A stretch of 64,000 nucleotides of DNA from Prochlorococcus sp. AG-347-I06 (lineage in GTDB: Bacteria > Cyanobacteriota > Cyanobacteriia > PCC-6307 > Cyanobiaceae): the NCBI GenBank assembly GCA_003281605.1, contig QCBM01000001.1, positions 62,001 to 126,000 on the forward strand, written 5' to 3'. The position numbers and the translations under genes were made by a program. Position 1 is the first letter of the stretch. Each line of letters begins with the position of its first letter. This document shows positions 38,089 through 47,412 of the stretch, piece after piece. Under the pieces are notes generated by a model, which saw only the letters and a list, made by a program, of their open reading frames with translations, was not told the origin of the DNA and ran no database searches.

Positions 38089-39483
38089 TTGCAAGCAATT
38101 AATCCTATTTGGGCGGAAGTTCAACAATTACTCCAAAAAACTTTAAGTAAGCCTTCATTTGAGACATGGATAAGGCCAGCTAAATTTAACTGTTTTGAAG
38201 ATGGCCTGTTGACTTTAATCGCTCCGAATACATTTTCCAGTGATTGGTTAAGAAAGAATTATTGTGAAACTATTGAAAAAGCTGCAAAAGAAATCTGCGG
38301 TCAGGATGTAAAAGTTGTTTTTAAATCTGAAACGAATCCCTGCAGCGATTTAACAAATGAAGAGAAAACTAAAGAACAAAACTTTAATCATAAAACAAGG
38401 CCTTTTTCTAGTAATAACCAAAATAATTCTTCAAAAATTCAATTCAAAAATCCTAATGGTTTAAATTTACGCTACGTATTTAAAAGATTTGTTGTAGGTC
38501 CAAATAGTAGGTTGGCTCATGCCGCAGCTTTAGCCGTTGCCGAATCTCCTGGTAGAGAATTTAATCCATTATTTATTTGTGGTGGAGTGGGTCTTGGTAA
38601 GACTCATTTAATGCAAGCAATAGGTCATTATCGAGTAGAAATAGATCCAGAGGCAAAAGTAAAATATGTTTCTACAGAGACTTTTACTAACGATGTTATT
38701 AGTGGTATTAGGCGAGATGGAATGACAGCTATCCGAGATAAATATAGAAATGTAGATTTGATTTTAATAGACGATATACAGTTCTTAGAAGGCAAAGAAT
38801 ATACACAGGAAGAATTCTTTCATACTTTTAACGCTCTTCACGAATCTGGAAGTCAAATAGTTATCGCAAGTGATAGACCCCCAAATCAATTGTCCGGAAT
38901 TCAGGAGAGATTAATTTCTAGGTTCTCGATGGGTATGACTGCAGATATTCAACCACCTGACATTGAGACGAGGACAGCCATCCTTCAAAAAAAGGCAGAA
39001 CAAGAGAGTATGAATCTGCCAAGAGATTTAATTCAATTTATAGCAGGAAGATTCACTTCGAATATTAGAGAATTGGAAGGAGCATTTACTAGAGCTGTTG
39101 CATTTGCATCAATAACAGGCTTGCCAATGACGGTCCAATCAATTGCTCCAATGCTTGATCCAAATAGTGTTGGAGTAGTTGTTAGTCCAAAACAAGTTAT
39201 TAATAAAGTGTCAGATTTCTTTAAAGTTTCTACTGATGAATTGATTAGTTCAAGTAGGAGAAAACCAGTAAGTCAAGCTAGACAAATAGGTATGTATCTT
39301 ATGCGACATGGAACGGATCTAAGTTTACCAAGAATTGGAGATGAATTTGGAGGCAAAGACCATACAACAGTTATGTATGCTATTGAACAAGTTGAAAAAA
39401 AATTATCTATTGATCCTAATATTGCAAGTCAAGTTCAAAAAATAAGGGATTTACTTCAAATAGATTCCAGAAAAAATTTATAG
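38089..39483 (+). CDS. dnaA: Chromosomal replication initiator protein DnaA
   Basis: AAA+ protein that binds DnaA boxes and opens the origin. The 464-residue protein starts at TTG 38089, with [20 protein letters not shown] (domain I), a polar linker about 85-120, Walker [10 protein letters not shown] at 165-173, Walker [10 protein letters not shown] and the DnaA signature [20 protein letters not shown] in domain IV. dnaN is not adjacent. No clear TTATCCACA-type box is seen in the 168 bases upstream. Confidence 0.97.
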   Translation: MQAINPIWAEVQQLLQKTLSKPSFETWIRPAKFNCFEDGLLTLIAPNTFSSDWLRKNYCETIEKAAKEICGQDVKVVFKSETNPCSDLTNEEKTKEQNFNHKTRPFSSNNQNNSSKIQFKNPNGLNLRYVFKRFVVGPNSRLAHAAALAVAESPGREFNPLFICGGVGLGKTHLMQAIGHYRVEIDPEAKVKYVSTETFTNDVISGIRRDGMTAIRDKYRNVDLILIDDIQFLEGKEYTQEEFFHTFNALHESGSQIVIASDRPPNQLSGIQERLISRFSMGMTADIQPPDIETRTAILQKKAEQESMNLPRDLIQFIAGRFTSNIRELEGAFTRAVAFASITGLPMTVQSIAPMLDPNSVGVVVSPKQVINKVSDFFKVSTDELISSSRRKPVSQARQIGMYLMRHGTDLSLPRIGDEFGGKDHTTVMYAIEQVEKKLSIDPNIASQVQKIRDLLQIDSRKNL

Positions 39484-39495
39484 GTTTGTATTTAA

Positions 39496-40719
39496 TTAAT
39501 TAAAATTTCTAGGATCTTGATCATATCGATCCCGGAAAGGTATTTTATCTATTTCATTGATATCGCTGATTGATTCAATTTTATTTAGTGATTGTCTTAA
39601 TAACCTTGCTGAAATAATTGGCATATCTCTTGGAACTGAGATTCTATTTTTTAAGTATTTTAAGGAGATTCCTGAAAGTTTTTTAGGGATTAATACTTCA
39701 CCTGTAATCATATGAGTCAAAGCTGATCTCAATGATTCCTCAAAGGATTCTTTATTGTATGGGTTTACTTTTAGTAAATTGTCTTTATGCTTTATTACTC
39801 TTTTAAGAGCAATTTTTGCGAAATGCTTTGAATCATAATTTTTATTAAATTCATAATTACCAAGACCCTCCCCAATATCTATTAGCTTAGAGAAAGTAAT
39901 CTGTTCTTCATTACTTTCTTTATAACATCCTCCCATTTGTGGGGGTAAATCATGAGAGTGAGTATGAAAATCTCCTTGAGTGCCTCTATAAGCACTTGTA
40001 CCTTCAAAAAGGGTAAGCCAGTTATCTACATGACGGTAATTAGATCTTAAATTAAACCCTTTATAATAGTTTAGTGATGCATTCATTCTCTCCATATAGG
40101 GAATAAAAATTATATCTCCAACACCAGGCTCTATATCACCCGTATTGGATAATGATGGATCAATAAACCCTGATTTTGATCTACTTAAGATTTCATCGAG
40201 TTTAGAAATGGACTCTTTAAATCTTTTTTTTCTAAAAGAGTTATCTATAAAATTAAAGCTTTCTCGGCATAGCCAATTACACCAGGATCTGAAAATTTCT
40301 CTTTCTAACTCTCGAATTTTGATAAGGTGACTAGATGTTATAGAAGATCCAAGTGCTCCAAATTCATTTTCTAAAAAAACTATGATATCGTCGCTTTCAG
40401 TTATAACTTGCCCTTTATATTCAATTGCAGGTAATTTCCCAGATCTGACTTTTTCAAGGAACCAACTTTCTTTTTGGCCGTAGCAAAACATATTTATTTT
40501 CTTTACTCTGTATGGAATTTTCTTAAATTCAAGCCATAACCATATCTTCTGACAGTAAGGACACCAAGAATGCCTATCTCTAAAGAGGGTAACTAATACA
40601 TCATTTTCACTATGTCCAAATAATCTTAAATTTGCATAGGAATTATTTATACCATGGACTCTATCAAGATCTTCAACTTCAAATTTATTTAAATCATCCC
40701 ATGTCAAAATCTCATTCAT
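39496..40719 (-). CDS. Glutathione S-transferase-like protein with CPYC active site
   Basis: A 407-residue protein with an N-terminal thioredoxin-like domain: SWCPYCQKIWLWLEF, the CPYC motif at residues 53-56, and KLPAIEYKGQVITESDDIIVF for glutathione binding. Residues about 140-260 form the helical GST domain, with an extra C-terminal part of about 100 residues. It is longer than a usual GST of 200-250. It converges with dnaA (12-base gap) and diverges from the glutathione reductase gene (52-base gap), so the two glutathione enzymes may share a promoter region. Confidence 0.87.
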   Translation of the reverse strand: MNEILTWDDLNKFEVEDLDRVHGINNSYANLRLFGHSENDVLVTLFRDRHSWCPYCQKIWLWLEFKKIPYRVKKINMFCYGQKESWFLEKVRSGKLPAIEYKGQVITESDDIIVFLENEFGALGSSITSSHLIKIRELEREIFRSWCNWLCRESFNFIDNSFRKKRFKESISKLDEILSRSKSGFIDPSLSNTGDIEPGVGDIIFIPYMERMNASLNYYKGFNLRSNYRHVDNWLTLFEGTSAYRGTQGDFHTHSHDLPPQMGGCYKESNEEQITFSKLIDIGEGLGNYEFNKNYDSKHFAKIALKRVIKHKDNLLKVNPYNKESFEESLRSALTHMITGEVLIPKKLSGISLKYLKNRISVPRDMPIISARLLRQSLNKIESISDINEIDKIPFRDRYDQDPRNFN

Positions 40720-40771
40720 TATTTGAATTAAAGCTATAAACTAACGTTATAATAAATGATTAAAAAAAGTC

Positions 40772-42136
40772 TTGGAATTTGAATTTGATTTAATTGTTGT
40801 TGGCGCTGGATCTGGAGGACTCGCGGCGGCTAAACGTGCGGCCAGTTATGGAGCAAAAGTCGCAATCATAGAAGCAAATCAAATAGGAGGAACTTGTGTG
40901 ATAAGGGGATGTGTGCCTAAGAAATTAATGGTTTATGCAGCTAAAAGTAAAAAAAATATGGATTCTTCTGAAGGTTATGGATTAAAAAATGAAGGTATTA
41001 ATTTTGAATCAAATATTTTGTTGAAGAATGTTAGAGAGGAGGTTTCTAGATTAAGTAATTTACATAGAAATTCTTTAAAAAAGTTGAATATAACTATTTT
41101 TGAAGGCTTAGGGAGATTTATTACTCAAAATGAATTAGAAATTATTTGTTCAAACACAAAGAAAATTAAAAAAAAAATAAGTGCAAAAAAAGTTCTTATT
41201 TCAGTTGGAGGTAAACCAAAGAAATTAAATATTCCTGGGGTAGATTTGGCATGGACTAGTGATGATATTTTTGAATTAGAAAAGTTTCCCAAATCAATTT
41301 TAATAGTAGGAGGTGGATATATTGCTTGTGAATTTGCTTCTATTTTCAGAAATTTAGGTACTGAAGTAACTCAATTAATTAGAGGTCAATATTTACTTAA
41401 TGGTTTTGATGAGGATCTTTCGTCATGCCTAGAGGAATCACCTACTTTTACAGAAATCAATATAATCTCCAATACTAAATTAAAGTCTATCAAGAAAGTA
41501 AATGGAAATCTGGAATCTACCCTAGACTCGGGAGACAAACTCCTAACTAATAATATCCTTATTGCTATAGGAAGAGAACCAAATCTTTCGCCTTTAAAGT
41601 TAGATTTTTTAAATCTTAAGATGGATGGCCAATATTTAGATGTCGATGAACTTAATCAAACAAGCAACGCAAATATTTTTGCAGTTGGCGATATCATAAA
41701 TAAGCCAAACTTAACTCCAGTAGCAATAGAACAAGGAAGAGTTTTTTCGGATAATTTTTTTAATGACCAAAAAAGAAAAGTAAATTATGAATATATCCCT
41801 AAGGCAGTTTTTACTATTCCAGAAATTTCAACAGTTGGCTTAAGTGAGAAAAGAGCTAAAGAGATTTACTCTGAAAAAAATATAAAAATTTTCAAATGCA
41901 AATTTACCCCTATGTCTAATACCTTTAAAAAGAATAAATCAAAATGTATGTTGAAGATTGTAGTTAATAAGCTAACTGACAAAATCCTAGGATGTCATAT
42001 GTTTGGAGAAACATCGTCCGAGATTATTCAAATGGTATCAATTTCATTAAATGCAGGGATAACAAAAAAAGACTTTGATATTACTATGGCTTTGCACCCA
42101 ACTATCTCCGAAGAATTTGTGACTATGTATGGATAA
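40772..42136 (+). CDS. gor: Glutathione reductase
   Basis: NADPH-dependent reduction of glutathione disulphide; 454 residues. VVGAGSGGLAAAKRAA binds FAD and GGTCVIRGCVPKK carries the redox-active Cys 42 and Cys 47. IVGGGYIACEFASIFRNLG binds NADPH, and the C-terminal LHPTISEEFVTMYG has the catalytic His-Glu pair. The start is TTG at 40772. It is divergent from the GST-like gene. Related enzymes such as trypanothione reductase are excluded on context. Confidence 0.95.
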   Translation: MEFEFDLIVVGAGSGGLAAAKRAASYGAKVAIIEANQIGGTCVIRGCVPKKLMVYAAKSKKNMDSSEGYGLKNEGINFESNILLKNVREEVSRLSNLHRNSLKKLNITIFEGLGRFITQNELEIICSNTKKIKKKISAKKVLISVGGKPKKLNIPGVDLAWTSDDIFELEKFPKSILIVGGGYIACEFASIFRNLGTEVTQLIRGQYLLNGFDEDLSSCLEESPTFTEINIISNTKLKSIKKVNGNLESTLDSGDKLLTNNILIAIGREPNLSPLKLDFLNLKMDGQYLDVDELNQTSNANIFAVGDIINKPNLTPVAIEQGRVFSDNFFNDQKRKVNYEYIPKAVFTIPEISTVGLSEKRAKEIYSEKNIKIFKCKFTPMSNTFKKNKSKCMLKIVVNKLTDKILGCHMFGETSSEIIQMVSISLNAGITKKDFDITMALHPTISEEFVTMYG

Positions 42137-42138
42137 AA

Positions 42139-43218
42139 TTATGAATTAGAAAATTTTAATTTTTCTTGAACAATAAGAAATACTATAAGTAATGCAAAGT
42201 AAATAAATAAACCTATCCTTAATTCAGAGAGGAAGTTAAATCCATTAAGGAAAAGTATCTTATCGAGAATGTAGAAAATATAAAGATTAAGCAAAATAAA
42301 TCCTTCAATTCTTGTGATTTTCCCTTTGCTCCAGAAAATTGGTAAGCATGCAAAGGTAGTTAAAACCATAACAGGTAAGTCAACTTTTATTAGACTCTGT
42401 TCAATAACTAAACCTTTAAATCCTGAAAAAATGCTGCAACTTCCAAGGATTAAAAGTTGATTGAGTAAATTACTCCCTATTACATTCCCAATCGCAAGAT
42501 CTGTTTTGCCTTTAAATGCAGCAATTATTGAAGTTACTAATTCTGGTAAAGATGTCCCAGTTGCGACGATAGTTAAACCAATGACAATTTCATTTACACC
42601 CAAAAGAGTAGCGAGCGTTTGAGAACCATTTACTAAAATATTCGAACCAAAGCTTAAAAGAAATATTCCCAATATTAACTTTAGTAAAATTTTAATCTTC
42701 CCTTTATAGTTATCTTTTGATTCTTTTATCTCTGGTTCAGCATCTTTTGCCTCATCTCCTTTCTCATTGATGGTATTGATTTCCCATATTGTATTTAAGA
42801 TTAAACAAAATATTAGAAATACCCCTGCTTGCAATGTTAATAAGCCTGTTGATGACATAGCCCAAACTGCACAAGAAATTGCCATTAAAAGAGGCACATC
42901 TCTTCTGACTATTCTGCTTTTCACCTTGAGAGGTGTTATCAATGAGCTTATACCCAAAACAACGAGAACATTAAAAATATTGCTCCCAATTACGTTGCTT
43001 GCCGCAAGCGAATCACTGCCTTTTAAAATTGAGCTTAAACTTACCAACAACTCAGGTGAGCTTGTTCCAAGAGAAACAACGGTTAAACCAATTACAATTT
43101 GAGGTATTCCTAAAATTAAAGATAAAGATATGGCACCTTGAATAAAGAACTCTCCTCCAGCAAAAAGTAGAACTATCCCTAAAACTATTTCTATTATTGG
43201 AAATAAAAAATCACTCAT
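42139..43218 (-). CDS. Cation/Ca2+ exchanger (CaCA family)
   Basis: A 359-residue membrane protein made of two inverted repeats of about five helices, as in Na+/Ca2+ or K+-dependent exchangers. The alpha-1 repeat VSLGTSSPELLVSLSSI has the cation-binding Glu in GTSxPEL, and the alpha-2 repeat VATGTSLPELVTSIIAAF matches it. A charged loop KDAEPEIKESKDNYKG separates the halves. The ion cannot be told from sequence. It converges with gor, with two bases between stops. Confidence 0.92.
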   Translation of the reverse strand: MSDFLFPIIEIVLGIVLLFAGGEFFIQGAISLSLILGIPQIVIGLTVVSLGTSSPELLVSLSSILKGSDSLAASNVIGSNIFNVLVVLGISSLITPLKVKSRIVRRDVPLLMAISCAVWAMSSTGLLTLQAGVFLIFCLILNTIWEINTINEKGDEAKDAEPEIKESKDNYKGKIKILLKLILGIFLLSFGSNILVNGSQTLATLLGVNEIVIGLTIVATGTSLPELVTSIIAAFKGKTDLAIGNVIGSNLLNQLLILGSCSIFSGFKGLVIEQSLIKVDLPVMVLTTFACLPIFWSKGKITRIEGFILLNLYIFYILDKILFLNGFNFLSELRIGLFIYFALLIVFLIVQEKLKFSNS

Positions 43219-43335
43219 ATTTAGTATTTTATTTAGATAATAAAATTTTCATAATTGGCTAATAACTATCCTCGAATATCTATAATTGATTGTCAATTTT
43301 AATTTGCTGTTAAAATTAATTAAATAGAAAAAATT

Positions 43336-44385
43336 TTGAAGACTTTAACCATAATAAAACCTGATGATTGGCATTTACATTTAAGAGAAGGTCTTGTATT
43401 AAAAAATATTATTCATTTTACTTCAGAATATTTTGGAAGAGCCATTGTCATGCCAAATACTAAAAGTCCAATAACAACAATTAATAGAGCTATTTCTTAT
43501 AAGAAATCAATTGTTGAAGCTTTGCCAGAAAGTTCTAAGTTTGAACCACTAATGACAATCTATCTTACAGATGAAACTGATAAAGAGGAACTAATAAATG
43601 GTTTTAAAAATAATATTTTTTTCGCAGCGAAATTATACCCTGCTAATGCGACAACAAATTCCATTCATGGAGTAAAGAAAATTGAAAATTTATATAAGAT
43701 TTTCGAATCAATGCAAGATAATGGGATGCCTCTTCTAATTCACGGGGAGGTTACTGATTCTGATGTAGATGTATTCGATAGAGAAGAAGTTTTTATAGAT
43801 AAAGAACTCTCTCAAATCACTAAAAGATTTCCAAAATTAAAAATCGTTTTAGAACATATAACCACCTCTTATGCAGTGAACTTTGTTCAAGAAAATAATA
43901 TTGGAGCTACTATTACTCCGCATCATTTGCATATAAATAGAAATGCAATGTTTTTTGGGGGTTTAAATAGTGATTTTTACTGCTTGCCAGTTGCTAAGAG
44001 GGAAAATAATAGACTTGCTTTAAGGAAAGCTGCAACAAGTGGGGGGAAATGTTTTTTCTTGGGAACTGACTCCGCTCCACATCTTAGGAAGTGGAAAGCT
44101 TTTTGTGGATGTGCAGGTATTTTTAATTCACCAGTAGCAATAGAAAGCTATTTAACGGTATTTGAAGAGGAGGATGCTCTGGAGAATTTTGAAAAGTTTG
44201 CAAGTTTGAATGGTCCTAATTTTTATAATGTGCCTCCAAATAAAGAAAAATTAAAATTAGTGTCTAGACCTAATAAAATTAAAGAATCTATTGATGTTGT
44301 TGAAGAAAAAAATGTTGTAGGACAAATAAAACCATTTCATGCAGGTGAAACTTTACAATGGCAAGTAGAAGGGATATTAAATTAA
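43336..44385 (+). CDS. pyrC: Dihydroorotase
   Basis: Closes carbamoyl aspartate to dihydroorotate in pyrimidine synthesis. The 349-residue protein is class II PyrC: IIKPDDWHLHLREG with zinc ligands His 13 and His 15, FFAAKLYPANATTNS with the Lys that is carbamylated, HGEVTDSDVDVFDRE, EHITTSYAV and GTDSAPHLRKWK. Start is TTG 43336. The tRNA-Leu gene follows after 100 bases. Confidence 0.97.
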   Translation: MKTLTIIKPDDWHLHLREGLVLKNIIHFTSEYFGRAIVMPNTKSPITTINRAISYKKSIVEALPESSKFEPLMTIYLTDETDKEELINGFKNNIFFAAKLYPANATTNSIHGVKKIENLYKIFESMQDNGMPLLIHGEVTDSDVDVFDREEVFIDKELSQITKRFPKLKIVLEHITTSYAVNFVQENNIGATITPHHLHINRNAMFFGGLNSDFYCLPVAKRENNRLALRKAATSGGKCFFLGTDSAPHLRKWKAFCGCAGIFNSPVAIESYLTVFEEEDALENFEKFASLNGPNFYNVPPNKEKLKLVSRPNKIKESIDVVEEKNVVGQIKPFHAGETLQWQVEGILN

Positions 44386-44485
44386 ATAATTAGATTTAAT
44401 CTGAGAATAAAAAGTGTAAATTTTCCAATTTTTCTTGGTTAATTGAGATACTTTCGGCTACGATAAAAAAGCGCAAATTCCTTTT

Positions 44486-44571
44486 GGGAGTGTGGCGGAA
44501 TTGGTAGACGCGCCGGACTTAAAATCCGTCGAGCGATTTAGCTCGTGGGGGTTCAAGTCCCCCCACTCCCA
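44486..44571 (+). tRNA. trnL-UAA: tRNA-Leu (UAA anticodon), intronless
   Basis: An 86-base leucine tRNA: acceptor stem GGGAGTG with CACTCCC plus discriminator A, D-arm TGGCGGAATTGGTAGACG, anticodon loop CTTAAAA at 44518-44524 with anticodon TAA at 44520-44522, a long variable arm CGAGCGATTTAGCTCG and the T-arm GGGGGTTCAAGTCCCCC. CCA is not encoded. Many cyanobacteria and plastids have a group I intron in this anticodon loop; here it is absent, as in marine Prochlorococcus. Confidence 0.98.
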
Positions 44572-44649
44572 TTATTTAATTATTTATTTTTAGTTCTGAC
44601 GATGACTTCCAATAGTTGTTATGTTTTAACTAAGCAACCATAAATCAAA

Positions 44650-44883
44650 ATGGAAAGTTTTTTCAATAATTCATTTGCTACTTTAATTGCATATATTGGA
44701 ATTATTTCTACCTATTTATTGATTATTCCATTATTACTATTTTACTGGATGAATAATAGATGGAATATTATGGGCAAATTTGAAAGATTAGGAATTTATG
44801 GCCTTGTATTTCTTTTCTTTCCAGGTTTAATTTTATTTTCTCCATTTTTAAATCTCCGACTAAAAGGAAGCGGTAAAGGGTAA
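44650..44883 (+). CDS. ndhL: NAD(P)H dehydrogenase (NDH-1) subunit L
   Basis: Thylakoid membrane subunit of the NDH-1 complex in cyclic electron flow and CO2 uptake; 77 residues. Two hydrophobic helices: [20 protein letters not shown] and [18 protein letters not shown], separated by the typical [16 protein letters not shown]. It is the first of a pair with the DUF3007 gene, four bases downstream, an arrangement conserved in cyanobacteria. Confidence 0.94.
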   Translation: MESFFNNSFATLIAYIGIISTYLLIIPLLLFYWMNNRWNIMGKFERLGIYGLVFLFFPGLILFSPFLNLRLKGSGKG

Positions 44884-44887
44884 ATAA

Positions 44888-45208
44888 TTGACTAAAGGTA
44901 AAGTTATACAAATAGGTTTATTTATTTCATTAATAGGATTAATTAGTTATAAATTTGCACCGCAAGTTGGTATCGATAATTTTACGGCCACTACTCTCTC
45001 AAGTTGTATCTTGATTTTGATTGTTATTACTTGGGTAACATCTTATGTTTATAGAGTTGTAAATGGAAAAATGACTTTTATGGAACAAAGGAAGCGTTAT
45101 AGAAAAGAGTATGAAAAAGTTGTTAATGATAAACTAGAAACAAAATTCAACGCATTGCCAAAGCAAGAGCAGCAAAAACTAATGGAAGATCTAGAGAAAA
45201 ATCCATAA
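44888..45208 (+). CDS. DUF3007 membrane protein
   Basis: A 106-residue protein with two hydrophobic helices, VIQIGLFISLIGLISY and TTLSSCILILIVITWVTSYV, and a basic-acidic C-terminal helical tail (MEQRKRYRKEYEKVVNDKLE). It begins at TTG 44888, four bases after ndhL. The family is often found next to ndhL and may help NDH-1 assembly; that role is inferred from position. trpA follows 28 bases later. Confidence 0.85.
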   Translation: MTKGKVIQIGLFISLIGLISYKFAPQVGIDNFTATTLSSCILILIVITWVTSYVYRVVNGKMTFMEQRKRYRKEYEKVVNDKLETKFNALPKQEQQKLMEDLEKNP

Positions 45209-45236
45209 ATTTTTTATTGATAAATATATAAAAATT

Positions 45237-46091
45237 ATGAAAGACAACAAAATGCAAATTACTAAAAATGAATCTTTATCTAAGGTAGATGAGAAGTTTT
45301 TTGACTTAAAAAATAATAAAAAATTAGCTTTGATGCCTTTTATAATGGCTGGTGATCCCAATATTGAAATAACTTCTGAAATTTTATTAAGGTTACAAGA
45401 AAACGGTGCTGACCTTATCGAGTTAGGTATACCTTACAGTGACCCACTTGCAGATGGACCTGTTATTCAAGTGTCGGCCTCTCGCGCCTTAAAGTCAGGT
45501 ACTAGCCTAAGAAAAGTTATTAAGCTTTTGGAGTCTTTAAAAGGTAAATTAAATATTCCCATCATCCTTTTTTCTTACCTAAATCCATTACTATGTTTTG
45601 ACTTTGAAAAGTTTTGTGAGATGGCATCTAATGCTGGAGTTTCAGGACTAATAGTTCCTGATCTCCCTCTAGAGGAAGCTTATAAATTTTCTAAAATAGT
45701 TAGCAATCATTCCATGGACTTGATTTTATTGGTAGCTCCAACTACTCCTTTTGAAAGAATGAAACAAATATCTAATCATACAAAAGGCTTTACTTATTTA
45801 GTAAGTGTTACAGGTGTCACTGGTGAGAGAAACAAGATGGAAAATAGGGTAGAAAATCTTATTGCTAAATTAAAAGATGTAAATAGCAATCCAATTGCTG
45901 TTGGTTTTGGGATATCCACTCCAGAACATGTTAATAAAGTTCGTGAGTGGGGAGCAGATGGAGTAATTATCGGGAGTGCATTTGTAAAACGAATTTCAAG
46001 TTCAAGTGAAAAAGATGTGGTCGATCATGTTGGTGAATTTTGTAAGGAAATGCGTTTAGCTGCAGATCAAAAAAAATACATACAAAAATAG
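45237..46091 (+). CDS. trpA: Tryptophan synthase alpha chain
   Basis: Splits indole-3-glycerol phosphate to indole for the beta chain. A TIM barrel of 284 residues, with MPFIMAGDPNIEITSEI, LIELGIPYSDPLADGPVIQ (catalytic Glu and Asp), GLIVPDLPLEEA, YLVSVTGVTGER and the phosphate-binding VGFGISTPEHV. The first 30 residues are a polar extension. trpF is elsewhere in the window and trpB is not visible, so the pathway is dispersed. Confidence 0.96.
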   Translation: MKDNKMQITKNESLSKVDEKFFDLKNNKKLALMPFIMAGDPNIEITSEILLRLQENGADLIELGIPYSDPLADGPVIQVSASRALKSGTSLRKVIKLLESLKGKLNIPIILFSYLNPLLCFDFEKFCEMASNAGVSGLIVPDLPLEEAYKFSKIVSNHSMDLILLVAPTTPFERMKQISNHTKGFTYLVSVTGVTGERNKMENRVENLIAKLKDVNSNPIAVGFGISTPEHVNKVREWGADGVIIGSAFVKRISSSSEKDVVDHVGEFCKEMRLAADQKKYIQK

Positions 46092-46167
46092 TTCATTAAT
46101 TAAAAAACTTAAATATAGACAATTAATTAAAAATGATATATCCAAATTATTTTTGCTGTCTTTAAGA

Positions 46168-46518
46168 TTATTCTGTAGGTAATAATCTGATTTGTTTTTT
46201 CCCTAGCTTAATTTCAAATTCATCACCAGCTTTCAAATCTAAAAGTGCTGTATATGCTTTCCCAATCAAAAGATTTCCGTTTCCTTGAACTGTTGCAATA
46301 TAACTTAGCTTTCTTCCTCCTTTGCCAATACCTGCAACTCCAGAGTCACCAAGATTAACTCCTTTTGCTTCTAGAAGTGCTTCATAAAATGCTGTAAAAT
46401 TTAGACGTTCACCTCCATTTTTCTTAGTGGTAACATATCCACAACCGCGAACTAGGTCAGATTTGCTAACATCACCAAGTTCTTTAACTTTTGCAAGGAG
46501 ATCGCTTCCAGTTAGCAT
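46168..46518 (-). CDS. cyAbrB-type transcription regulator
   Basis: A 116-residue member of the cyanobacterial AbrB family. The N-terminal MLTGSDLLAKVKELGDVSK, LVRGCGYVTTKKNGGERLNF and FYEALLEAKGVNLG match that family, and the swapped-hairpin-like C-terminus GNLLIGKAYTALLDLKAGDE with GKKQIRLL would bind DNA. Such regulators affect nitrogen and carbon genes in other cyanobacteria; no target is visible here. It diverges from the next gene with only 52 or 97 bases between starts. Confidence 0.92.
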   Translation of the reverse strand: MLTGSDLLAKVKELGDVSKSDLVRGCGYVTTKKNGGERLNFTAFYEALLEAKGVNLGDSGVAGIGKGGRKLSYIATVQGNGNLLIGKAYTALLDLKAGDEFEIKLGKKQIRLLPTE

Positions 46519-46615
46519 AATTAATTAAAAGAAAGTTGTATTAAATAACATAGCAATTTGTATGTAATATATGCAATTATTTATTATGTACTTACTCTAT
46601 TATTTATCTTTAAAA

Positions 46616-46885
46616 ATGGAAAAGTTTGTAGTTTTTGGAGAGTACTGTGAGGATGCCCTTATTAAAAGGGGACCGTTTCGTGAACAACATCTTAATAGAC
46701 TTAAAAACTTAAAAGATCGAGATATTCTTGTTACATTAGGGCCAACTAAATGTACCAAATATTTGTTTGGAATATTTAATGCAAATGATGCAAATGAATT
46801 GAAAGATCTTATTGAGGATGATATATATTGGGAAAAAGGTATATGGATTAATTATGATATTTATCCTTGGATTCAGGCATTTTAA
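46616..46885 (+). CDS. YciI-like small protein
   Basis: From ATG 46616 the protein has 89 residues: MEKFVVFGEYCEDALIKRGP, FREQHLNRLKNL, ILVTLGPT and LKDLIEDDIYWEKGIW follow the YciI/YCII dimeric ferredoxin-like pattern, with a His (REQH) where the family has its conserved His-Asp dyad. The frame extends upstream to 46571, but those residues look unlike the family. Function of the family is not known in cyanobacteria. It is divergent from the cyAbrB gene. Confidence 0.8.
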   Translation: MEKFVVFGEYCEDALIKRGPFREQHLNRLKNLKDRDILVTLGPTKCTKYLFGIFNANDANELKDLIEDDIYWEKGIWINYDIYPWIQAF

Positions 46886-47054
46886 TATTTTTAAATATTA
46901 TTTAAGAAAATATTTTTAGCAATTATTCATTATTAATTTAAAAAAATTAATTTAAATAAAAATATATAATATTTTCGCTTTAATAATTCGATTATTTATC
47001 AAATTTAGGATTTAAAACGTTATTTATTTAAAGAATAGTTTTTAAATGAGTTTT

Positions 47055-47077
47055 ATTATTTTTAGCTAAAAAATAAT
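47055..47077. repeat. A/T hairpin downstream of the HTH gene
   Basis: ATTATTTTTAG at 47055-47065 and CTAAAAAATAAT at 47066-47077 pair over 11 bases with one extra A, with little loop. On the minus strand it is 15 bases beyond the stop of the HTH gene. It could act as a weak terminator; the whole 206-base spacer 46886-47091 is very rich in A and T and shows no gene. Confidence 0.45.
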
Positions 47078-47091
47078 ATTTTAAATAATAT

Positions 47092-47412
47092 TTATTCACA
47101 AGTATCATGAGTTATCTGGTTTACTAATGAGTCAATATCTAATTGACTATATGGTGATGTTTGTTTTTTCTCTGGATAATCATTTTTGAAATTGTTTAAC
47201 CAATTTTGTTCAATCCTGATGAGATTTTTTGCAATATTGAACATACCACCTTTTTTATGTAATTCTTTAATCTTAAGAATAATCTCAGAGGTTCTGCTCG
47301 ATTTAATATTTAATTCATTTGCTAAATCTTTTTGGTTAAATCCATGAGATTTCAACCAATCCTTAATAAAGGAGATAAGTTCTTTTTCTTCCTGTTGAGA
47401 TAATTTACCCAT
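47092..47412 (-). CDS. Small helix-turn-helix protein
   Basis: A 106-residue soluble protein with a likely DNA-binding HTH at residues 22-45: GFNQKDLANELNIKSSRTSEI has the spacing of lambda-repressor-like or XRE folds. The remaining part is helical, with QNWLNNFKNDYPEKK and a polar tail. I do not recognise a named family. It begins at the base after the stop of the DUF1232 gene on the same strand, so the two are co-transcribed. It may regulate its own operon. Confidence 0.78.
   Translation of the reverse strand: MGKLSQQEEKELISFIKDWLKSHGFNQKDLANELNIKSSRTSEIILKIKELHKKGGMFNIAKNLIRIEQNWLNNFKNDYPEKKQTSPYSQLDIDSLVNQITHDTCE

Noticed and set aside
44486-44571. Group I intron in the tRNA-Leu(UAA) anticodon loop
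   Set aside because: The loop is continuous (CTTAAAA) and the mature tRNA fits in 86 bases.
46571-46615. Fifteen-residue N-terminal extension for the YciI-like protein
   Set aside because: The extra hydrophobic residues lie outside the family pattern; ATG 46616 begins it exactly.
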